In this document: positions 35,998 to 48,065 of the stretch, in pieces
How positions within the stretch are numbered: the stretch's first letter is position 1
Layout: each line of letters opens with the position of its first letter
Source: Pseudomonas mendocina
Lineage (GTDB): Bacteria > Pseudomonadota > Gammaproteobacteria > Pseudomonadales > Pseudomonadaceae
DNA length: 64,000 nucleotides
Direction of reading: 5' to 3'
Assembly (NCBI GenBank): GCA_037482215.1
Contig: CP148074.1
Coordinates: 1,302,001-1,366,000, forward strand
Notes under the pieces: model-generated
What the model was told of the DNA's origin: nothing
The model's database searches: none
The model's input: the letters and a program-made list of their open reading frames with translations, nothing else
Position numbers and translations under genes: made by a program

Positions 35998-38298
35998 TCA
36001 GTACTGCCAGGAAGCGGAAACTCGGAAGTTACGTCCGACTTCGCTGTAGTAGTCATTCGGCTGTGCCAGCTGGCCAGTGGGCACGTCCAGTGCGTTCCAG
36101 TATTTCTTGTCGAAGGCGTTGAACAGACCCGCTTGCAGCTTCACGCCGTCCAACGCTTTGGGCTGCCAATACGCGGTCAGATCGACCACGCCGTAACCCG
36201 GTGCCTGGAAGTCGTTGTCGGTTTCCACCTTGTTACGTGCTGTGGCGGTGCGCAGCATCAGGTCGCCGCCATACTGTTCCTGCTCGTAGCTGAGACCGAA
36301 CAGACCGGTGATTGGCGCTACGGTGTTCAGACGCTGGTTGGTGTTGCGGTCTTCACCATTGGCCCAAGCCACGGAGCCCCAGAGTTTCCAGTTCGGCATA
36401 AAGGCCCAGTGTGCGGCCAGCTCGGCGCCGTAAATCTCGACTTTTGCGCGGTTGCCGGCTCGGGTTACACCCATTGGATAGTCGGATGAATTAAGGCCTA
36501 GATTGGCGAGGTCTTCAGCGGAGGCGGTCAGGTTACCGTCGATAAAATTTTTGTAGTGGTTATCAAACAGGCTGATCGAGCCGCCCAGCTGTTTGTCACC
36601 CAGTTCCGCACCGATCTCGTAGCCGTTGCTCTCTTCCGGTTTGAGATCGGCATTGCCCAGGCGCAGGTAGCTGCCTTCCGCGCCATAGTTCATGTACAGC
36701 TCGGTGGCGTCCGGGGCACGGAAACCTTGCGACCACTGTGCGTAGAGTTTGGCTTTCTCCGCCACTTTCCAGGTGGCCAGCAGGCTGCCGGAGAGCTTGT
36801 GGTCTGTGGAGGTGCTGAGGGTCTGGTTGTTACTCGGGTTGACGTTGTTGTTAAACGCGCCAGTGGCTTGCGGGTCTTGCTTGTAGTGGTCGTAACGCAA
36901 GCCGGGAGTCAGTGTTACCGCGCCATCCAGGAAGCTGATTTGGTTATTGGCGTAGAGCGCCCATTGCGTTGATTCAGCCTTTGGCATGTCTGCCTGATTG
37001 GTATGCAAAAAGTCGCAAGAGGCAGGGCCCATGTACATCGGGTTGGAGGCGCTGATGGAGAAGCCTGGGCAGTTGTCGTAGCCCTTGGAGTTTTGCTCAG
37101 TATTGATGCGGTACAGCTCGCCGCCGAGGGTCAGCTTGTTGTCCAACCCCGCTAGGTTGTGGCCGATGCCGACATTACCTGAAACGCCGTACAACTCCTT
37201 CTCGATCTGGTTGTTACGGCCGTAAGGCCCGCTGGGATATTTGTACGGGTTGCCGGGCAGGCCGAAACGCTGGAACAGTCGGTCTGGCGCGCCGCCGCGG
37301 GCGTCCATGCTGCGCATGCCGTCCTGATCATCCTTGCGATCGAGTTTTTGCCAGTAGGCGATGACGTTAGCTGTGTCGATCAGGTTGTTTTCATCTTCGC
37401 TGATAAAACTGTAATCCACAGACACCCGCTGGCGATGGCTCAGTTCATTGGTGCTGTTCTGGCCGATCAGGTAGGTGCTGCCTTGGCCGACGCGGTTGTC
37501 GACATCGCGGTTACGTTCAAAAAACTCACCGGTAAAACCCACTTTATGACCGCCATCGAAACGTTGTTGCAGCTTGAACAGGACGTTCTTCTGGTCAGTG
37601 TCGGCCGGGTTGGCCTCTGTACGTTGGCTGCCGTAGAGGTTGTCGCTGCCTGCGGTTTCCAGCTCGTGGCCTTGACGTTTACCGGCTTGCAGCAGCCAGT
37701 AGGTGTTTTGCACGCGCCCCGCGATAGCTGCATTGAGCCCCCAGCTTTCGTCACCACTGTCGTAGTCGGTTTTTAGCAGGCTGCCGAAGTCTTTGCCCGG
37801 CTCCAGCAGGTCTTCCGGGTTGAGGGTGAACAGTTGTACGGAGCCCCCCAGCGCGCCGGAGCCGATTTGGCTGGAGTTGCTGCCACGCACAATATCCACA
37901 GCTGACAGCGTATTGAAATCGAACGTATCCAGTCCGCCCTGGGCGCCGCCAGTAGGGCCCTGGCTGCGGGCGCCGTCAGTCATCCATGGCACGCGGATGC
38001 CGTCGATGGTGGTCAGTACACGGTCTTTTTCCAGGCCGCGGATGTTGATGCTTTCACTGTTGCGGTTGAAGGCAACGCCCGGTTCGCTGCGCCGGCCCAA
38101 ATCCTCAAAGCTGCGGATCAAGCGCTTGTCCAAGGTCTCAGCGTCAGTAGTTGTTCGGCTGGGAAGCGGTGTTTCCACCGCGGAGGCGGACACCTTTGTT
38201 ATCGGCAATGTCTCGGCATCTTCAGCCAGAGCCAGCGATGGGCTCAGCAGTAGCAGTGCCATCCATGGGCGAAGTGCGAAGGGCGGGCGGTTCAGCAT
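35998..38298 (-). CDS. phuR: TonB-dependent haem/haemoglobin receptor PhuR
   Basis: This 766-residue outer-membrane receptor has a signal peptide at about 1-26 (ALRPWMALLLLSPSLALA). The plug domain (about 40-150) shows SESINIRGLEKDRVLTTIDGIRVPW, and the rest is a 22-strand barrel ending with the aromatic VSASWQY. It belongs to the haemoglobin/transferrin/lactoferrin receptor family. It is divergent from phuSTUVW across a 244-bp region with a Fur box, so it is iron-repressed. ATG 38298 is preceded by GGAG. Confidence 0.93.
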   Translation of the reverse strand: MLNRPPFALRPWMALLLLSPSLALAEDAETLPITKVSASAVETPLPSRTTTDAETLDKRLIRSFEDLGRRSEPGVAFNRNSESINIRGLEKDRVLTTIDGIRVPWMTDGARSQGPTGGAQGGLDTFDFNTLSAVDIVRGSNSSQIGSGALGGSVQLFTLNPEDLLEPGKDFGSLLKTDYDSGDESWGLNAAIAGRVQNTYWLLQAGKRQGHELETAGSDNLYGSQRTEANPADTDQKNVLFKLQQRFDGGHKVGFTGEFFERNRDVDNRVGQGSTYLIGQNSTNELSHRQRVSVDYSFISEDENNLIDTANVIAYWQKLDRKDDQDGMRSMDARGGAPDRLFQRFGLPGNPYKYPSGPYGRNNQIEKELYGVSGNVGIGHNLAGLDNKLTLGGELYRINTEQNSKGYDNCPGFSISASNPMYMGPASCDFLHTNQADMPKAESTQWALYANNQISFLDGAVTLTPGLRYDHYKQDPQATGAFNNNVNPSNNQTLSTSTDHKLSGSLLATWKVAEKAKLYAQWSQGFRAPDATELYMNYGAEGSYLRLGNADLKPEESNGYEIGAELGDKQLGGSISLFDNHYKNFIDGNLTASAEDLANLGLNSSDYPMGVTRAGNRAKVEIYGAELAAHWAFMPNWKLWGSVAWANGEDRNTNQRLNTVAPITGLFGLSYEQEQYGGDLMLRTATARNKVETDNDFQAPGYGVVDLTAYWQPKALDGVKLQAGLFNAFDKKYWNALDVPTGQLAQPNDYYSEVGRNFRVSASWQY

Positions 38299-38370
38299 GT
38301 GAATACTCCATTGCATGCAAGGTTTGGCGATAAAAATCGCGACAAACAGTAATGGGATTGACATGCATGT

Positions 38371-38389
38371 GCAAATGATTATCAAATAG
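38371..38389. promoter_or_regulatory. Fur box between phuR and phuS
   Basis: GCAAATGATTATCAAATAG contains ATGATTATC, close to the Fur consensus GATAATGATAATCATTATC (on the minus strand GATAATCATTTGC). It lies 73 bp from phuR and 154 bp from phuS, so it may serve both promoters. Confidence 0.75.
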
Positions 38390-38542
38390 ATTTGCGCTGC
38401 GGCTCATTCCCGTCCGCTGCGCCCGATGTGCTCGGACATAACTGCCCCGGTTCCTTACTTAAGGGCCGGGGCAGTGTGTGCGCAAAATTCAGGTGGGTTG
38501 CCTCTGGCGGCTCATCAATCCGTGATTGAGAAGGAGCTACAC

Positions 38543-39613
38543 ATGGAACATTCGCCATCGCTGAACCGTTCAGTCAGCGCTCTATACCAGGCCTGGCAAA
38601 TACTGCGTGCCGAGCAGCCACGCTTGCGTGCCCGCGATGCTGCCACGCAGTTGAAGGTCAGTGAGGGTGAGCTGGTTGCCAGCCGCTTAGGTGTCGACGC
38701 CGTGCGTCTGCGCCCGGAGTGGGCCCAGCTGCTGCCGGCGTTGGGCGAGTTGGGCTACATCATGGCGCTGACCCGCAATGAACATTGCGTGCACGAACGT
38801 AAGGGCTTTTACCGAGATGTGACCGTGACCCCGAACGGGCAAATGGGCTTGGTGGTCAGCCCAGACATCGACTTGCGCCTGTTTCTAGGCGGTTGGGACA
38901 GTGTGTTTGCTGTGGATGAGAAAACCCAGAAAGGTGCCCAGCGCAGTATCCAGATTTTCGACCGACAAGGCACTGCGGTGCACAAGGTCTTCCTCACCGA
39001 GCAGAGCCATCATCAAGCCTGGGAGGCTTTGATTGAGCGCTTCAAGGATGAGGTGCAAAGCGATGTGCTTAATCTGCAACCGTTGCCGGAAAAGCCAGCT
39101 GCGCAAGCGGATGCGGCGATTGATGTGACCAGCCTGCGCACCGGCTGGGCTGAGCTCAAGGACACCCATCATTTCTTCGCCTTACTGAGAAAACATGGCG
39201 CTGCCCGTACCCAGGCGCTGCGTCTGGCTGGGCGTCAGTGGGCCGAGCCGCTGGCGCTGGAGGAGCTGCCAAACGTGCTGGAAACGGCTGGCGAGCGCCA
39301 GGTGCCGGTGATGGTGTTTGTGGGTAACCAACACTGCATCCAGATTCATACCGGCCCTGTCAGCAACATGCGCTGGCTCGACACTTGGTTCAACGTGATG
39401 GCCCCGGAATTCAACCTGCATCTGCAAACCGCGGGTGTGACTGAACTGTGGCGCGTTCGTAAGCCAAGCACCGATGGCGTGATCACCAGTTGGGAGGCTT
39501 TTGATGCGGACGGTGAGTTGGTATTGCAGCTCTTTGGTGCGCGTAAGCCAGGTGTACCAGAGCTGGAAACGTGGCGTGCGCTGGCCGAAGAAGCCCCGGC
39601 CCTGAGCATCTAA
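38543..39613 (+). CDS. phuS: Haem-trafficking protein PhuS
   Basis: This 356-residue cytosolic protein is of the HemS/ChuX/PhuS family, which carries haem to haem oxygenase. It contains two repeats of the fold; conserved stretches are LRARDAATQLKVSEGELVASRLG, GLVVSPDIDLRLFLGGW and NQHCIQIHTGPV. ATG 38543 follows GAAGGAG and gives the family length; the in-frame start at 38426 lies in the regulatory region. It is the first gene of phuSTUVW. Confidence 0.94.
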   Translation: MEHSPSLNRSVSALYQAWQILRAEQPRLRARDAATQLKVSEGELVASRLGVDAVRLRPEWAQLLPALGELGYIMALTRNEHCVHERKGFYRDVTVTPNGQMGLVVSPDIDLRLFLGGWDSVFAVDEKTQKGAQRSIQIFDRQGTAVHKVFLTEQSHHQAWEALIERFKDEVQSDVLNLQPLPEKPAAQADAAIDVTSLRTGWAELKDTHHFFALLRKHGAARTQALRLAGRQWAEPLALEELPNVLETAGERQVPVMVFVGNQHCIQIHTGPVSNMRWLDTWFNVMAPEFNLHLQTAGVTELWRVRKPSTDGVITSWEAFDADGELVLQLFGARKPGVPELETWRALAEEAPALSI

Positions 39614-39670
39614 GCCCGTTCAGACGGCTGCGGGTGCAGTCGTCTGTTATTCCGATTGCAGAGAGCAGAC

Positions 39671-40570
39671 ATGAAAGCCTTGAATGCAGTAATCGCGGTG
39701 TGCGCGAGTGTAATGTTGGCCACTGCGGCCCTGGCGGATGAGCCATTGCCGCAGCGTTGGATCACCGCCGGTGGTTCGTTGAGTGAGTGGGTGGTCGAAT
39801 TGGGCGGCGAACGTCATCTGGTGGGGGTAGACAGTACCAGCCGCCACCCTGCGTCCCTGACAAAACTGCCAAGCGTGGGCTACCAGCGGCAACTGGCTGC
39901 CGAAGGCATTTTGGCGTTGCGCCCCGACGTTGTGCTCGGTACTGAGGAGATGGGCCCGCCGCCTGTGCTGGCGCAACTGCGCAGCGCCGGGGTGAAAGTT
40001 CAGTCGCTGTCCTCACAGCCAGAGTTGAACAGCCTGCACGCTAACTTGCAGTATGTTGGTGAGTTGCTCGGTGATAAGGGCCGGGCAGAGCAGGTGTTTA
40101 GTGCTTATCAGCAGCGCTTGGCGCAGCAGCAAGCGTGGCTGACCGATGTGCAGAAAAAGCAGTCAGCCCCTGGCGTTGTGATTCTGATCGGGCATGCCGG
40201 AGCCAGCCCGATGGCTGGGGGGAGGGATACGGTCGCTGACTGGCTGGTGGCCCATGCAGGTGGGCGTAACCTGGCCACGCACGAAGGTTACAAGGCGCTT
40301 TCCACCGAAGCGCTGCTGGGCCTGAACCCGGACGTGGTACTGATCGCAGACCGACAGCTGGCCGGTGAGGCGGCGCAAAAGGCATTGCTCAGCCAGAACC
40401 CCGCCCTGGCAGCCACCAAGGCTGCAACTGAAGGGCGCTTGCTGGTGATTGATCCCACTTTGCTGGTAGGCGGGCTCGGGCCACGTTTGCCAGACGCCCT
40501 GAGTGAAATCTCAGCGCTGTTTTATCCCGGAACCACGTCAGTCCCGTCAGACGCTAAGTCGGCTTTATGA
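39671..40570 (+). CDS. phuT: Periplasmic haem-binding protein PhuT
   Basis: This 299-residue class III (BtuF-like) substrate-binding protein has a signal peptide at about 1-22 (VIAVCASVMLATAALA) and two Rossmann-like lobes. Typical segments are RWITAGGSLSEWVVELGG, GVDSTSRHPASLTKLPSVGY and ALRPDVVLGTEEMGPP. It hands haem to PhuUV. It ends with a 4-bp overlap with phuU. Confidence 0.94.
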   Translation: MKALNAVIAVCASVMLATAALADEPLPQRWITAGGSLSEWVVELGGERHLVGVDSTSRHPASLTKLPSVGYQRQLAAEGILALRPDVVLGTEEMGPPPVLAQLRSAGVKVQSLSSQPELNSLHANLQYVGELLGDKGRAEQVFSAYQQRLAQQQAWLTDVQKKQSAPGVVILIGHAGASPMAGGRDTVADWLVAHAGGRNLATHEGYKALSTEALLGLNPDVVLIADRQLAGEAAQKALLSQNPALAATKAATEGRLLVIDPTLLVGGLGPRLPDALSEISALFYPGTTSVPSDAKSAL

Positions 40571-41607
40571 GTCCATTGATCCGGCCGCGGCTGTTGTTTG
40601 TCGCGTTGGCACTGCTGCTATTGGTTTCACTGTGGGCTTCGCTTGCGTTTGGGCCGATCAACCTTGCTCTGTTGGATACGCTCAAGGCTGGCCTTCGTTT
40701 ATTGGGGCTACCAATAGGCGGGGAGGGATTGGCTCAAGCTGAATTGATTCTGAGTGAGATTCGTCTGCCCAGAACCCTGCTCGGCGTATTGGTGGGGGCA
40801 GTGCTGGCGCTGTGTGGCGTGGCCATGCAGGGGCTGTTTCGCAACCCACTGGCGGACCCAGGGCTGATTGGTGTGGCCAGTGGCGCTGCGTTGGGCGCCT
40901 CACTGGCGATTGTCGGCGGCGTTACGCTGATCGGTGGTTTGCCTAAAGTGCTTGAGCCGTACCTGCTTTCTCTCTTCGCCTTTATCGGCGGCTTGGGCGT
41001 GACGGCACTGGTATACAGCCTGGGGCGTCGCAATGGTGAAACCAATGTGGCGACCATGTTGTTGGCCGGCATTGCTTTTACTGCGCTATCCGGCGCAGTG
41101 ATCGGGTTGTTCACCTACCTGGCCGACGATGCCACGTTGCGCAGCCTGACCTCTTGGGGACTTGGCAGCTTGAACGGGGCGAGCTACGCCCGATTTTGGC
41201 CCCTGCTGATCGTCACTGCGGCAGTTGCACTGTGGCTACCACGCCGGGCCAAAGCGTTGAATGCGCTGTTACTGGGGGAGTCTGAAGCGCGGCATCTGGG
41301 CTTTTCGGTGGAGCGGGTCAAGGCTGAACTGGTGTTCTGCACGGCGCTGGGCGTTGGTGCTGCGGTGGCGGCAGCGGGGATGATCGGCTTTATAGGTCTG
41401 GTGATTCCCCATTTGGTGCGGCTGATGGTCGGGCCTGATCATCGCGTGCTGTTACCAGCGTCTGCGTTGGCGGGGGCTTGTTTGTTACTGCTGGCGGATC
41501 TGATTTCGCGTTTGGCGTTGGCTCCGGCTGAATTGCCGATTGGCATCGTAACGGCTCTGATTGGTGCGCCGTTCTTCCTTTACCTACTTGTGCGGGGGCG
41601 AACCTGA
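40567..41607 (+). CDS. phuU: Haem ABC transporter permease PhuU
   Basis: This 346-residue FecCD/BtuC-type permease has about ten membrane helices. Diagnostic segments are [50 protein letters not shown] (read in parts) and the C-terminal [19 protein letters not shown] coupling helix. It overlaps phuT by 4 bp and phuV by 1 bp, giving tight translational coupling. Confidence 0.95.
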   Translation: MSPLIRPRLLFVALALLLLVSLWASLAFGPINLALLDTLKAGLRLLGLPIGGEGLAQAELILSEIRLPRTLLGVLVGAVLALCGVAMQGLFRNPLADPGLIGVASGAALGASLAIVGGVTLIGGLPKVLEPYLLSLFAFIGGLGVTALVYSLGRRNGETNVATMLLAGIAFTALSGAVIGLFTYLADDATLRSLTSWGLGSLNGASYARFWPLLIVTAAVALWLPRRAKALNALLLGESEARHLGFSVERVKAELVFCTALGVGAAVAAAGMIGFIGLVIPHLVRLMVGPDHRVLLPASALAGACLLLLADLISRLALAPAELPIGIVTALIGAPFFLYLLVRGRT

Positions 41608-42374
41608 TGTTGCGGGCAGAGAATCTGGCCGTGCAGCGTGGTTCGACCACGGTGCTGGCAGGCATCAATCTGGAGTTGCGTGCAGGCGAAGTGCTGGGCG
41701 TGCTTGGTCCCAACGGTACAGGTAAGAGCACACTGCTCGGCGCGTTGTGTGGTGAACTGAAACCGAGCCACGGGCAGGTGTTGCTGGAGCAACGCCCACT
41801 GCACAGCTGGGCCGGTTCGGAGCGGGCCAGACGGCTGGCGGTGTTACCGCAATCGTCCACGCTGAACTTTGCCTTTCGCGTTGAAGAGGTGGTGGGTATG
41901 GGACGACTGCCCCACGCCAGTGGCCAGGCGCAGGACGCCGAAATTATCCGGCATGCGCTGGAGGCCGCGGATGTTGCTCACCTGTTCGGGCGCAGCTATC
42001 TGGCGCTCTCCGGCGGCGAGCGTCAGCGTGTGCATCTGGCAAGGGTGTTGGCCCAGCTCTGGCCTGCCGGAGCAGAGCAGGTGTTACTGCTGGACGAGCC
42101 CACATCGATGCTGGACCCCCTCCATCAGCACACCACCTTGCAGGCTACCCGTGAGTTTGTCGCCAGTGGCGCCAGCGCATTGGTGATCCTGCATGATCTG
42201 AATCTGGCTGCCCGTTACTGCGATCGCCTGCTGCTGCTTAATAACGGCCGTCCCCATGCCTTGGGTTGTCCAAACGAGGTACTGAGTGTAGAGGCACTGC
42301 AAGCTGTGTTCGGGCTAGAGGTGTTGGTACAACAGCATCCCGAGCGGGGTCACCCATTGATTGTGGCGCGTTGA
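41607..42374 (+). CDS. phuV: Haem ABC transporter ATPase PhuV
   Basis: This 255-residue ABC ATPase has Walker [12 protein letters not shown], the Q-loop VLPQSS, signature [15 protein letters not shown], Walker [13 protein letters not shown] and switch His in LVILHDLN. It energises haem import through PhuU. Its ATG shares one base with the phuU stop. Confidence 0.96.
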   Translation: MLRAENLAVQRGSTTVLAGINLELRAGEVLGVLGPNGTGKSTLLGALCGELKPSHGQVLLEQRPLHSWAGSERARRLAVLPQSSTLNFAFRVEEVVGMGRLPHASGQAQDAEIIRHALEAADVAHLFGRSYLALSGGERQRVHLARVLAQLWPAGAEQVLLLDEPTSMLDPLHQHTTLQATREFVASGASALVILHDLNLAARYCDRLLLLNNGRPHALGCPNEVLSVEALQAVFGLEVLVQQHPERGHPLIVAR

Positions 42375-42429
42375 TCCAGCCAATATCCGGCCCATGTAAA
42401 TGAGCCAATCCTATTGATAAGGGCTAAGT

Positions 42430-43311
42430 ATGCGTATCGCGTTTTTACTGGTGTTAGCACTGTTAACGGCCTGCCAAGCGTCACTGCCGTCTGTGCCGCA
42501 GTGGCAGGGCAGTGAAGGTTTGCAGCATGAGCAATTGGGCAAAATTATTGAGCTGCGCACAGGCAACGAGTTGAGCCCGGAGCAACTGCTGGAGCGCCTC
42601 GCTGCTGCGCCCAAGGTGCTGGTGGGCGAACGCCATGACAATCCTGATCATCATGCATTGCAGCTCTGGCTGCTGCGGGCACTGGCCACGCAGCGGGATC
42701 AGGGCAGCCTGCTGCTGGAAATGCTTACACCGGACCAACAAGGCAAAGTCGATAGCGTCCGCACAGCTGTTGCCCAAGGTAAGGCGCCGGACGACATGAT
42801 TCGCGCACTGAACTGGCAGCCAGGCTGGCCTTGGTCACTCTACGGCCCGCTGGTGCAATACGCTGTGCGTCAGCCGTATCCGCTGTTGGCGGCCAACCTT
42901 GAGCGCAGCGAAGTGATGGATATCTATAAGACCATCCCGACACTGACTGGCGAACACTCAACCCGCGCCAAGGTGCAGGAAGGGCTGTTTAAACAAATCC
43001 GCAGTTCCCACTGCAACCTCCTGCCCGAAAGCCAACTCCCGGCCATGCTCGCCGTTCAGCAACAACGCGACCGCCGTATGGCTGAAGCAATGATTGCTGC
43101 CCCAGAGCCGAGCATCCTGTTCGCCGGTGCCTACCATGCACGCCGCGACCTCGGAGTACCGCTGCACTTGCGTGATCTTAAGGCTGATAAGGGCTTGCAG
43201 GCGCTGATCCTGGCTGATGTCGGCAGCAAGGTTGCGTCTGAGTCGGCGGACTATGTCTGGTATACGGCGGCGCAGCCGGAGGAGGATCACTGCGCTCAGT
43301 TTCGTCGATAA
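42430..43311 (+). CDS. phuW: ChaN-family haem-binding lipoprotein (PhuW)
   Basis: This 293-residue lipoprotein has a lipobox at LLTAC-Q (lipidated C15). The ChaN/EreA-like domain shows KVLVGERHDNPDHH, LLLEML and SILFAGAYHARRDLGVP. ChaN of Campylobacter binds cofacial haems. It lies last in the phu operon, 55 bp after phuV, which matches phuW of P. aeruginosa, where its exact role is unproven. A strong terminator follows. Confidence 0.9.
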   Translation: MRIAFLLVLALLTACQASLPSVPQWQGSEGLQHEQLGKIIELRTGNELSPEQLLERLAAAPKVLVGERHDNPDHHALQLWLLRALATQRDQGSLLLEMLTPDQQGKVDSVRTAVAQGKAPDDMIRALNWQPGWPWSLYGPLVQYAVRQPYPLLAANLERSEVMDIYKTIPTLTGEHSTRAKVQEGLFKQIRSSHCNLLPESQLPAMLAVQQQRDRRMAEAMIAAPEPSILFAGAYHARRDLGVPLHLRDLKADKGLQALILADVGSKVASESADYVWYTAAQPEEDHCAQFRR

Positions 43312-43323
43312 AACACAGGCACA

Positions 43324-43351
43324 AAAAAACCGGCTTTAAGCCGGTTTTTTA
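43324..43351. terminator. Bidirectional terminator, phuW / tRNA-Leu
   Basis: AACCGGC-tttaa-GCCGGTT is flanked by an A-run on the left and TTTTTT on the right. It can end phuW (+) and tRNA-Leu (-). Confidence 0.88.
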
Positions 43352-43384
43352 TTCAGATTCCGTTACCAGAATCTGATTGTTTAG

Positions 43385-43469
43385 TGGTGCCCCGGGGGAG
43401 ACTCGAACTCCCACTCCTTTCGAAAACGGATTTTGAATCCGCCGCGTCTACCGATTCCGCCACCGGGGC
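43385..43469 (-). tRNA. tRNA-Leu (CAA)
   Basis: This 85-nt class II tRNA has acceptor GCCCCGG paired with CCGGGGC, a long variable arm, and encoded CCA. The anticodon loop TTCAAAA gives anticodon CAA (reads UUG). The discriminator A is typical of leucine. Confidence 0.96.
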
Positions 43470-43582
43470 ACAATGGCGGCGCAGTATAGGGATGCGATTC
43501 GAGTTGGTCAATGCATTACGTGGCTAGAATTTGTGTTTTCCGGTAAGCTTCGCGGCCCTGCTAGATGATCCCCTGCCTAAAC

Positions 43583-45762
<2,180 letters not shown>

Positions 45763-45801
45763 TTTCTAGACGTATTAAGTCCTTTGCTACAGGAGTGTTA
45801 C

Positions 45802-46137
45802 ATGAGTTTCTTTATCCCCGCAGCTTACGCTGAAGGTGCTGCTCCGGCTGCTGGTGCTGCCGGTACTGGTTTTGAGTGGGTATTCCTGCTCGGCTTCCTG
45901 GTCATCTTTTATCTGATGATCTGGCGCCCACAAGCCAAGCGTGCGAAAGAGCACAAATCCCTGATCGGCGGCCTGCAAAAAGGCGACGAGGTTGTTACCA
46001 GCGGCGGTATTGCCGGTAAGGTATCCAAGGTTTCTGATGACTTCGTGGTAATCGAAGTGTCCGACACCGTAGAGCTGAAGATTCAGAAAGTAGCCATCGC
46101 AGCATCTCTGCCGAAAGGCACGCTGAAGGCTATCTAA
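45802..46137 (+). CDS. yajC: Preprotein translocase subunit YajC
   Basis: This 111-residue SecDF-associated protein has an N-terminal membrane helix (FEWVFLLGFLVIFYLMIW) and the conserved RPQAKRAKEHKSLIGGLQKGDEVVTSGGIAGKV. ATG 45802 follows AGGAG. It lies between tgt and secD in the usual order. Confidence 0.95.
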   Translation: MSFFIPAAYAEGAAPAAGAAGTGFEWVFLLGFLVIFYLMIWRPQAKRAKEHKSLIGGLQKGDEVVTSGGIAGKVSKVSDDFVVIEVSDTVELKIQKVAIAASLPKGTLKAI

Positions 46138-46199
46138 GCGACAGACTTTCACCATCGACGGGGCGCTCATTAGCGCCCCGCTTCATAACGGGCGGTTCC

Positions 46200-48062
46200 A
46201 TGCTGAACAAATACCCCTTGTGGAAATACATTCTGATTCTTGCCGTATTGGCAATCGGTCTGATTTATTCCGCACCCAACCTCTATCCGGATGATCCTGC
46301 CATTCAGGTCAGTGGCGCCAGTACTGCGCTGAAGGTCGATGAGTCGTCTTTAAGTAAGGCCACCAGCGCCCTTGAAGCCGCCGGCATCGCTGTAAAAGGC
46401 AGTGAGGTGAGTGAGCGGGGCGGTCTGCTACGCCTGACGCGTATGGCTGACCAACTGCCAGCTAAGGACATTGTGCGTAAGGCCATGGGCGACGACTATG
46501 TCGTGGCACTGAACCTGGCACCTACTACGCCAGACTGGCTGCGCTCTGTAGGCGCCAGCCCAATGAAGCTGGGCCTTGACCTCTCGGGTGGTGTGCACTT
46601 CCTGCTTGAAGTGGACATGGAGAAGGCCATCACGGCACGTCTGAAAGTCTACGAAAGTGAAGTTAAAACCCTGCTGCGTAAAGAGCGCGTTCGCTACCGT
46701 ACCCTGCCAGCGCAGGAAAACGGCTTCCAGCTGGGGTTTGCTGACAGTGACTCGCTCGAAAAGGCGCAGTCGCTGATCCGCAAAGAATTTACCGATTTCG
46801 ACATGACCACCAATACCCGTGGTGATCAGCAGATCCTTAATCTGGCGCTGACTCAGGCGCGTCTTAGTGAGATTCGCGAATATTCGATCAAGCAGAACCT
46901 GACCACCGTTCGTAACCGTGTGAACGAACTGGGCGTGGCTGAGCCGTTGGTTCAGCGTCAGGGTGCTAACCGTATCGTGGTTGAGCTGCCGGGCGTGCAG
47001 GACACCGCAGAAGCCAAGCGTATTTTGGGTAAAACGGCCAGCCTTGAGTTCCGCCTTGAGGCTGAGATTGATGCACCGCGTGCTGCCACTGAGTCTTTCG
47101 GTTTCCGTCAGGCTGGCCGCCCGCCTGTTGCGTTGGAGCGCAGCCTGATCATCACGGGTGATCAGGTAACGGATGCTCAAGCCAGTTACGACGAAAACGG
47201 CCGCCCGCAAGTGAACATCCGTCTGGATGGCCACGGCGGTGAGCTGATGTCCCGTGCGACCCGCAATAATGTGGGCCGCAGCATGGCGGTGATCTTCATT
47301 GAGCAGAAGCCGGTTACTCAGTACACCAAGCAGGTTGTTGACGGTGTTGAGCAAGAGGTTGCTGTTCAGTCGTTTAAAGAAGAGAAGCAGATCATCAGCC
47401 TGGCAACCATCCAGTCGCCGCTGGGTAGCCAGTTCCGTATTACCGGTCTGGATGGCCAGGGTGAGTCTTCTGAGCTGGCGCTGCTGCTGCGCGCTGGTGG
47501 TCTGGCAGCCCCGATGTACTTCGCTGAAGAGCGCACAATCGGCCCAAGCCTGGGTGCTGAGAACATTGCCAAGGGTATCGAGTCCACCTGGTGGGCCATG
47601 GTGTTCGTGTCGGTGTTCATTGTGATCATCTACAAGTTCTTCGGCGTGCTGGCTACAGTTGCTCTGGCGTTCAACCTGGCGCTGTTGGTTGGCCTGATGT
47701 CAGTAATTGGTGCCACCCTGACCTTGCCAGGTATTGCCGGTATTGTGCTGACGCTGGGTATGGCGGTGGACGCCAACGTACTGATCTACTCACGCATACG
47801 TGAAGAACTGAATAATGGTCTGTCGGTGCAGCGTGCGATCCATGAAGGTTTCGATCGTGCCTATACCGCAATTATCGACAGTAACCTGACCACGCTGCTG
47901 GTTGGGGGCATTCTGTTCGCGCTGGGCTCCGGTCCGATCAAGGGCTTTGCTGTGACACTGTCGCTGGGGATTCTGACATCCATGTTTACAGCGATCATGT
48001 TCACTCGCGGCATGGTCAACCTGATCTTCGGTGGTCGTAACTTCAAGAAACTGTGGATCTGA
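46200..48062 (+). CDS. secD: Protein translocase subunit SecD
   Basis: This 620-residue inner-membrane RND-type subunit uses the proton gradient to help late export steps. It has the first helix (YILILAVLAIGLIYSAPNLY), P1 with GLDLSGGVHFLLEVDM, then the large periplasmic domain. Helices 2-6 include GMAVDANVLIYSRIREE, with the proton-relay Asp. It forms SecDF-YajC with its neighbours and ends 3 bp before secF. Confidence 0.97.
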   Translation: MLNKYPLWKYILILAVLAIGLIYSAPNLYPDDPAIQVSGASTALKVDESSLSKATSALEAAGIAVKGSEVSERGGLLRLTRMADQLPAKDIVRKAMGDDYVVALNLAPTTPDWLRSVGASPMKLGLDLSGGVHFLLEVDMEKAITARLKVYESEVKTLLRKERVRYRTLPAQENGFQLGFADSDSLEKAQSLIRKEFTDFDMTTNTRGDQQILNLALTQARLSEIREYSIKQNLTTVRNRVNELGVAEPLVQRQGANRIVVELPGVQDTAEAKRILGKTASLEFRLEAEIDAPRAATESFGFRQAGRPPVALERSLIITGDQVTDAQASYDENGRPQVNIRLDGHGGELMSRATRNNVGRSMAVIFIEQKPVTQYTKQVVDGVEQEVAVQSFKEEKQIISLATIQSPLGSQFRITGLDGQGESSELALLLRAGGLAAPMYFAEERTIGPSLGAENIAKGIESTWWAMVFVSVFIVIIYKFFGVLATVALAFNLALLVGLMSVIGATLTLPGIAGIVLTLGMAVDANVLIYSRIREELNNGLSVQRAIHEGFDRAYTAIIDSNLTTLLVGGILFALGSGPIKGFAVTLSLGILTSMFTAIMFTRGMVNLIFGGRNFKKLWI

Positions 48063-48065
48063 CCA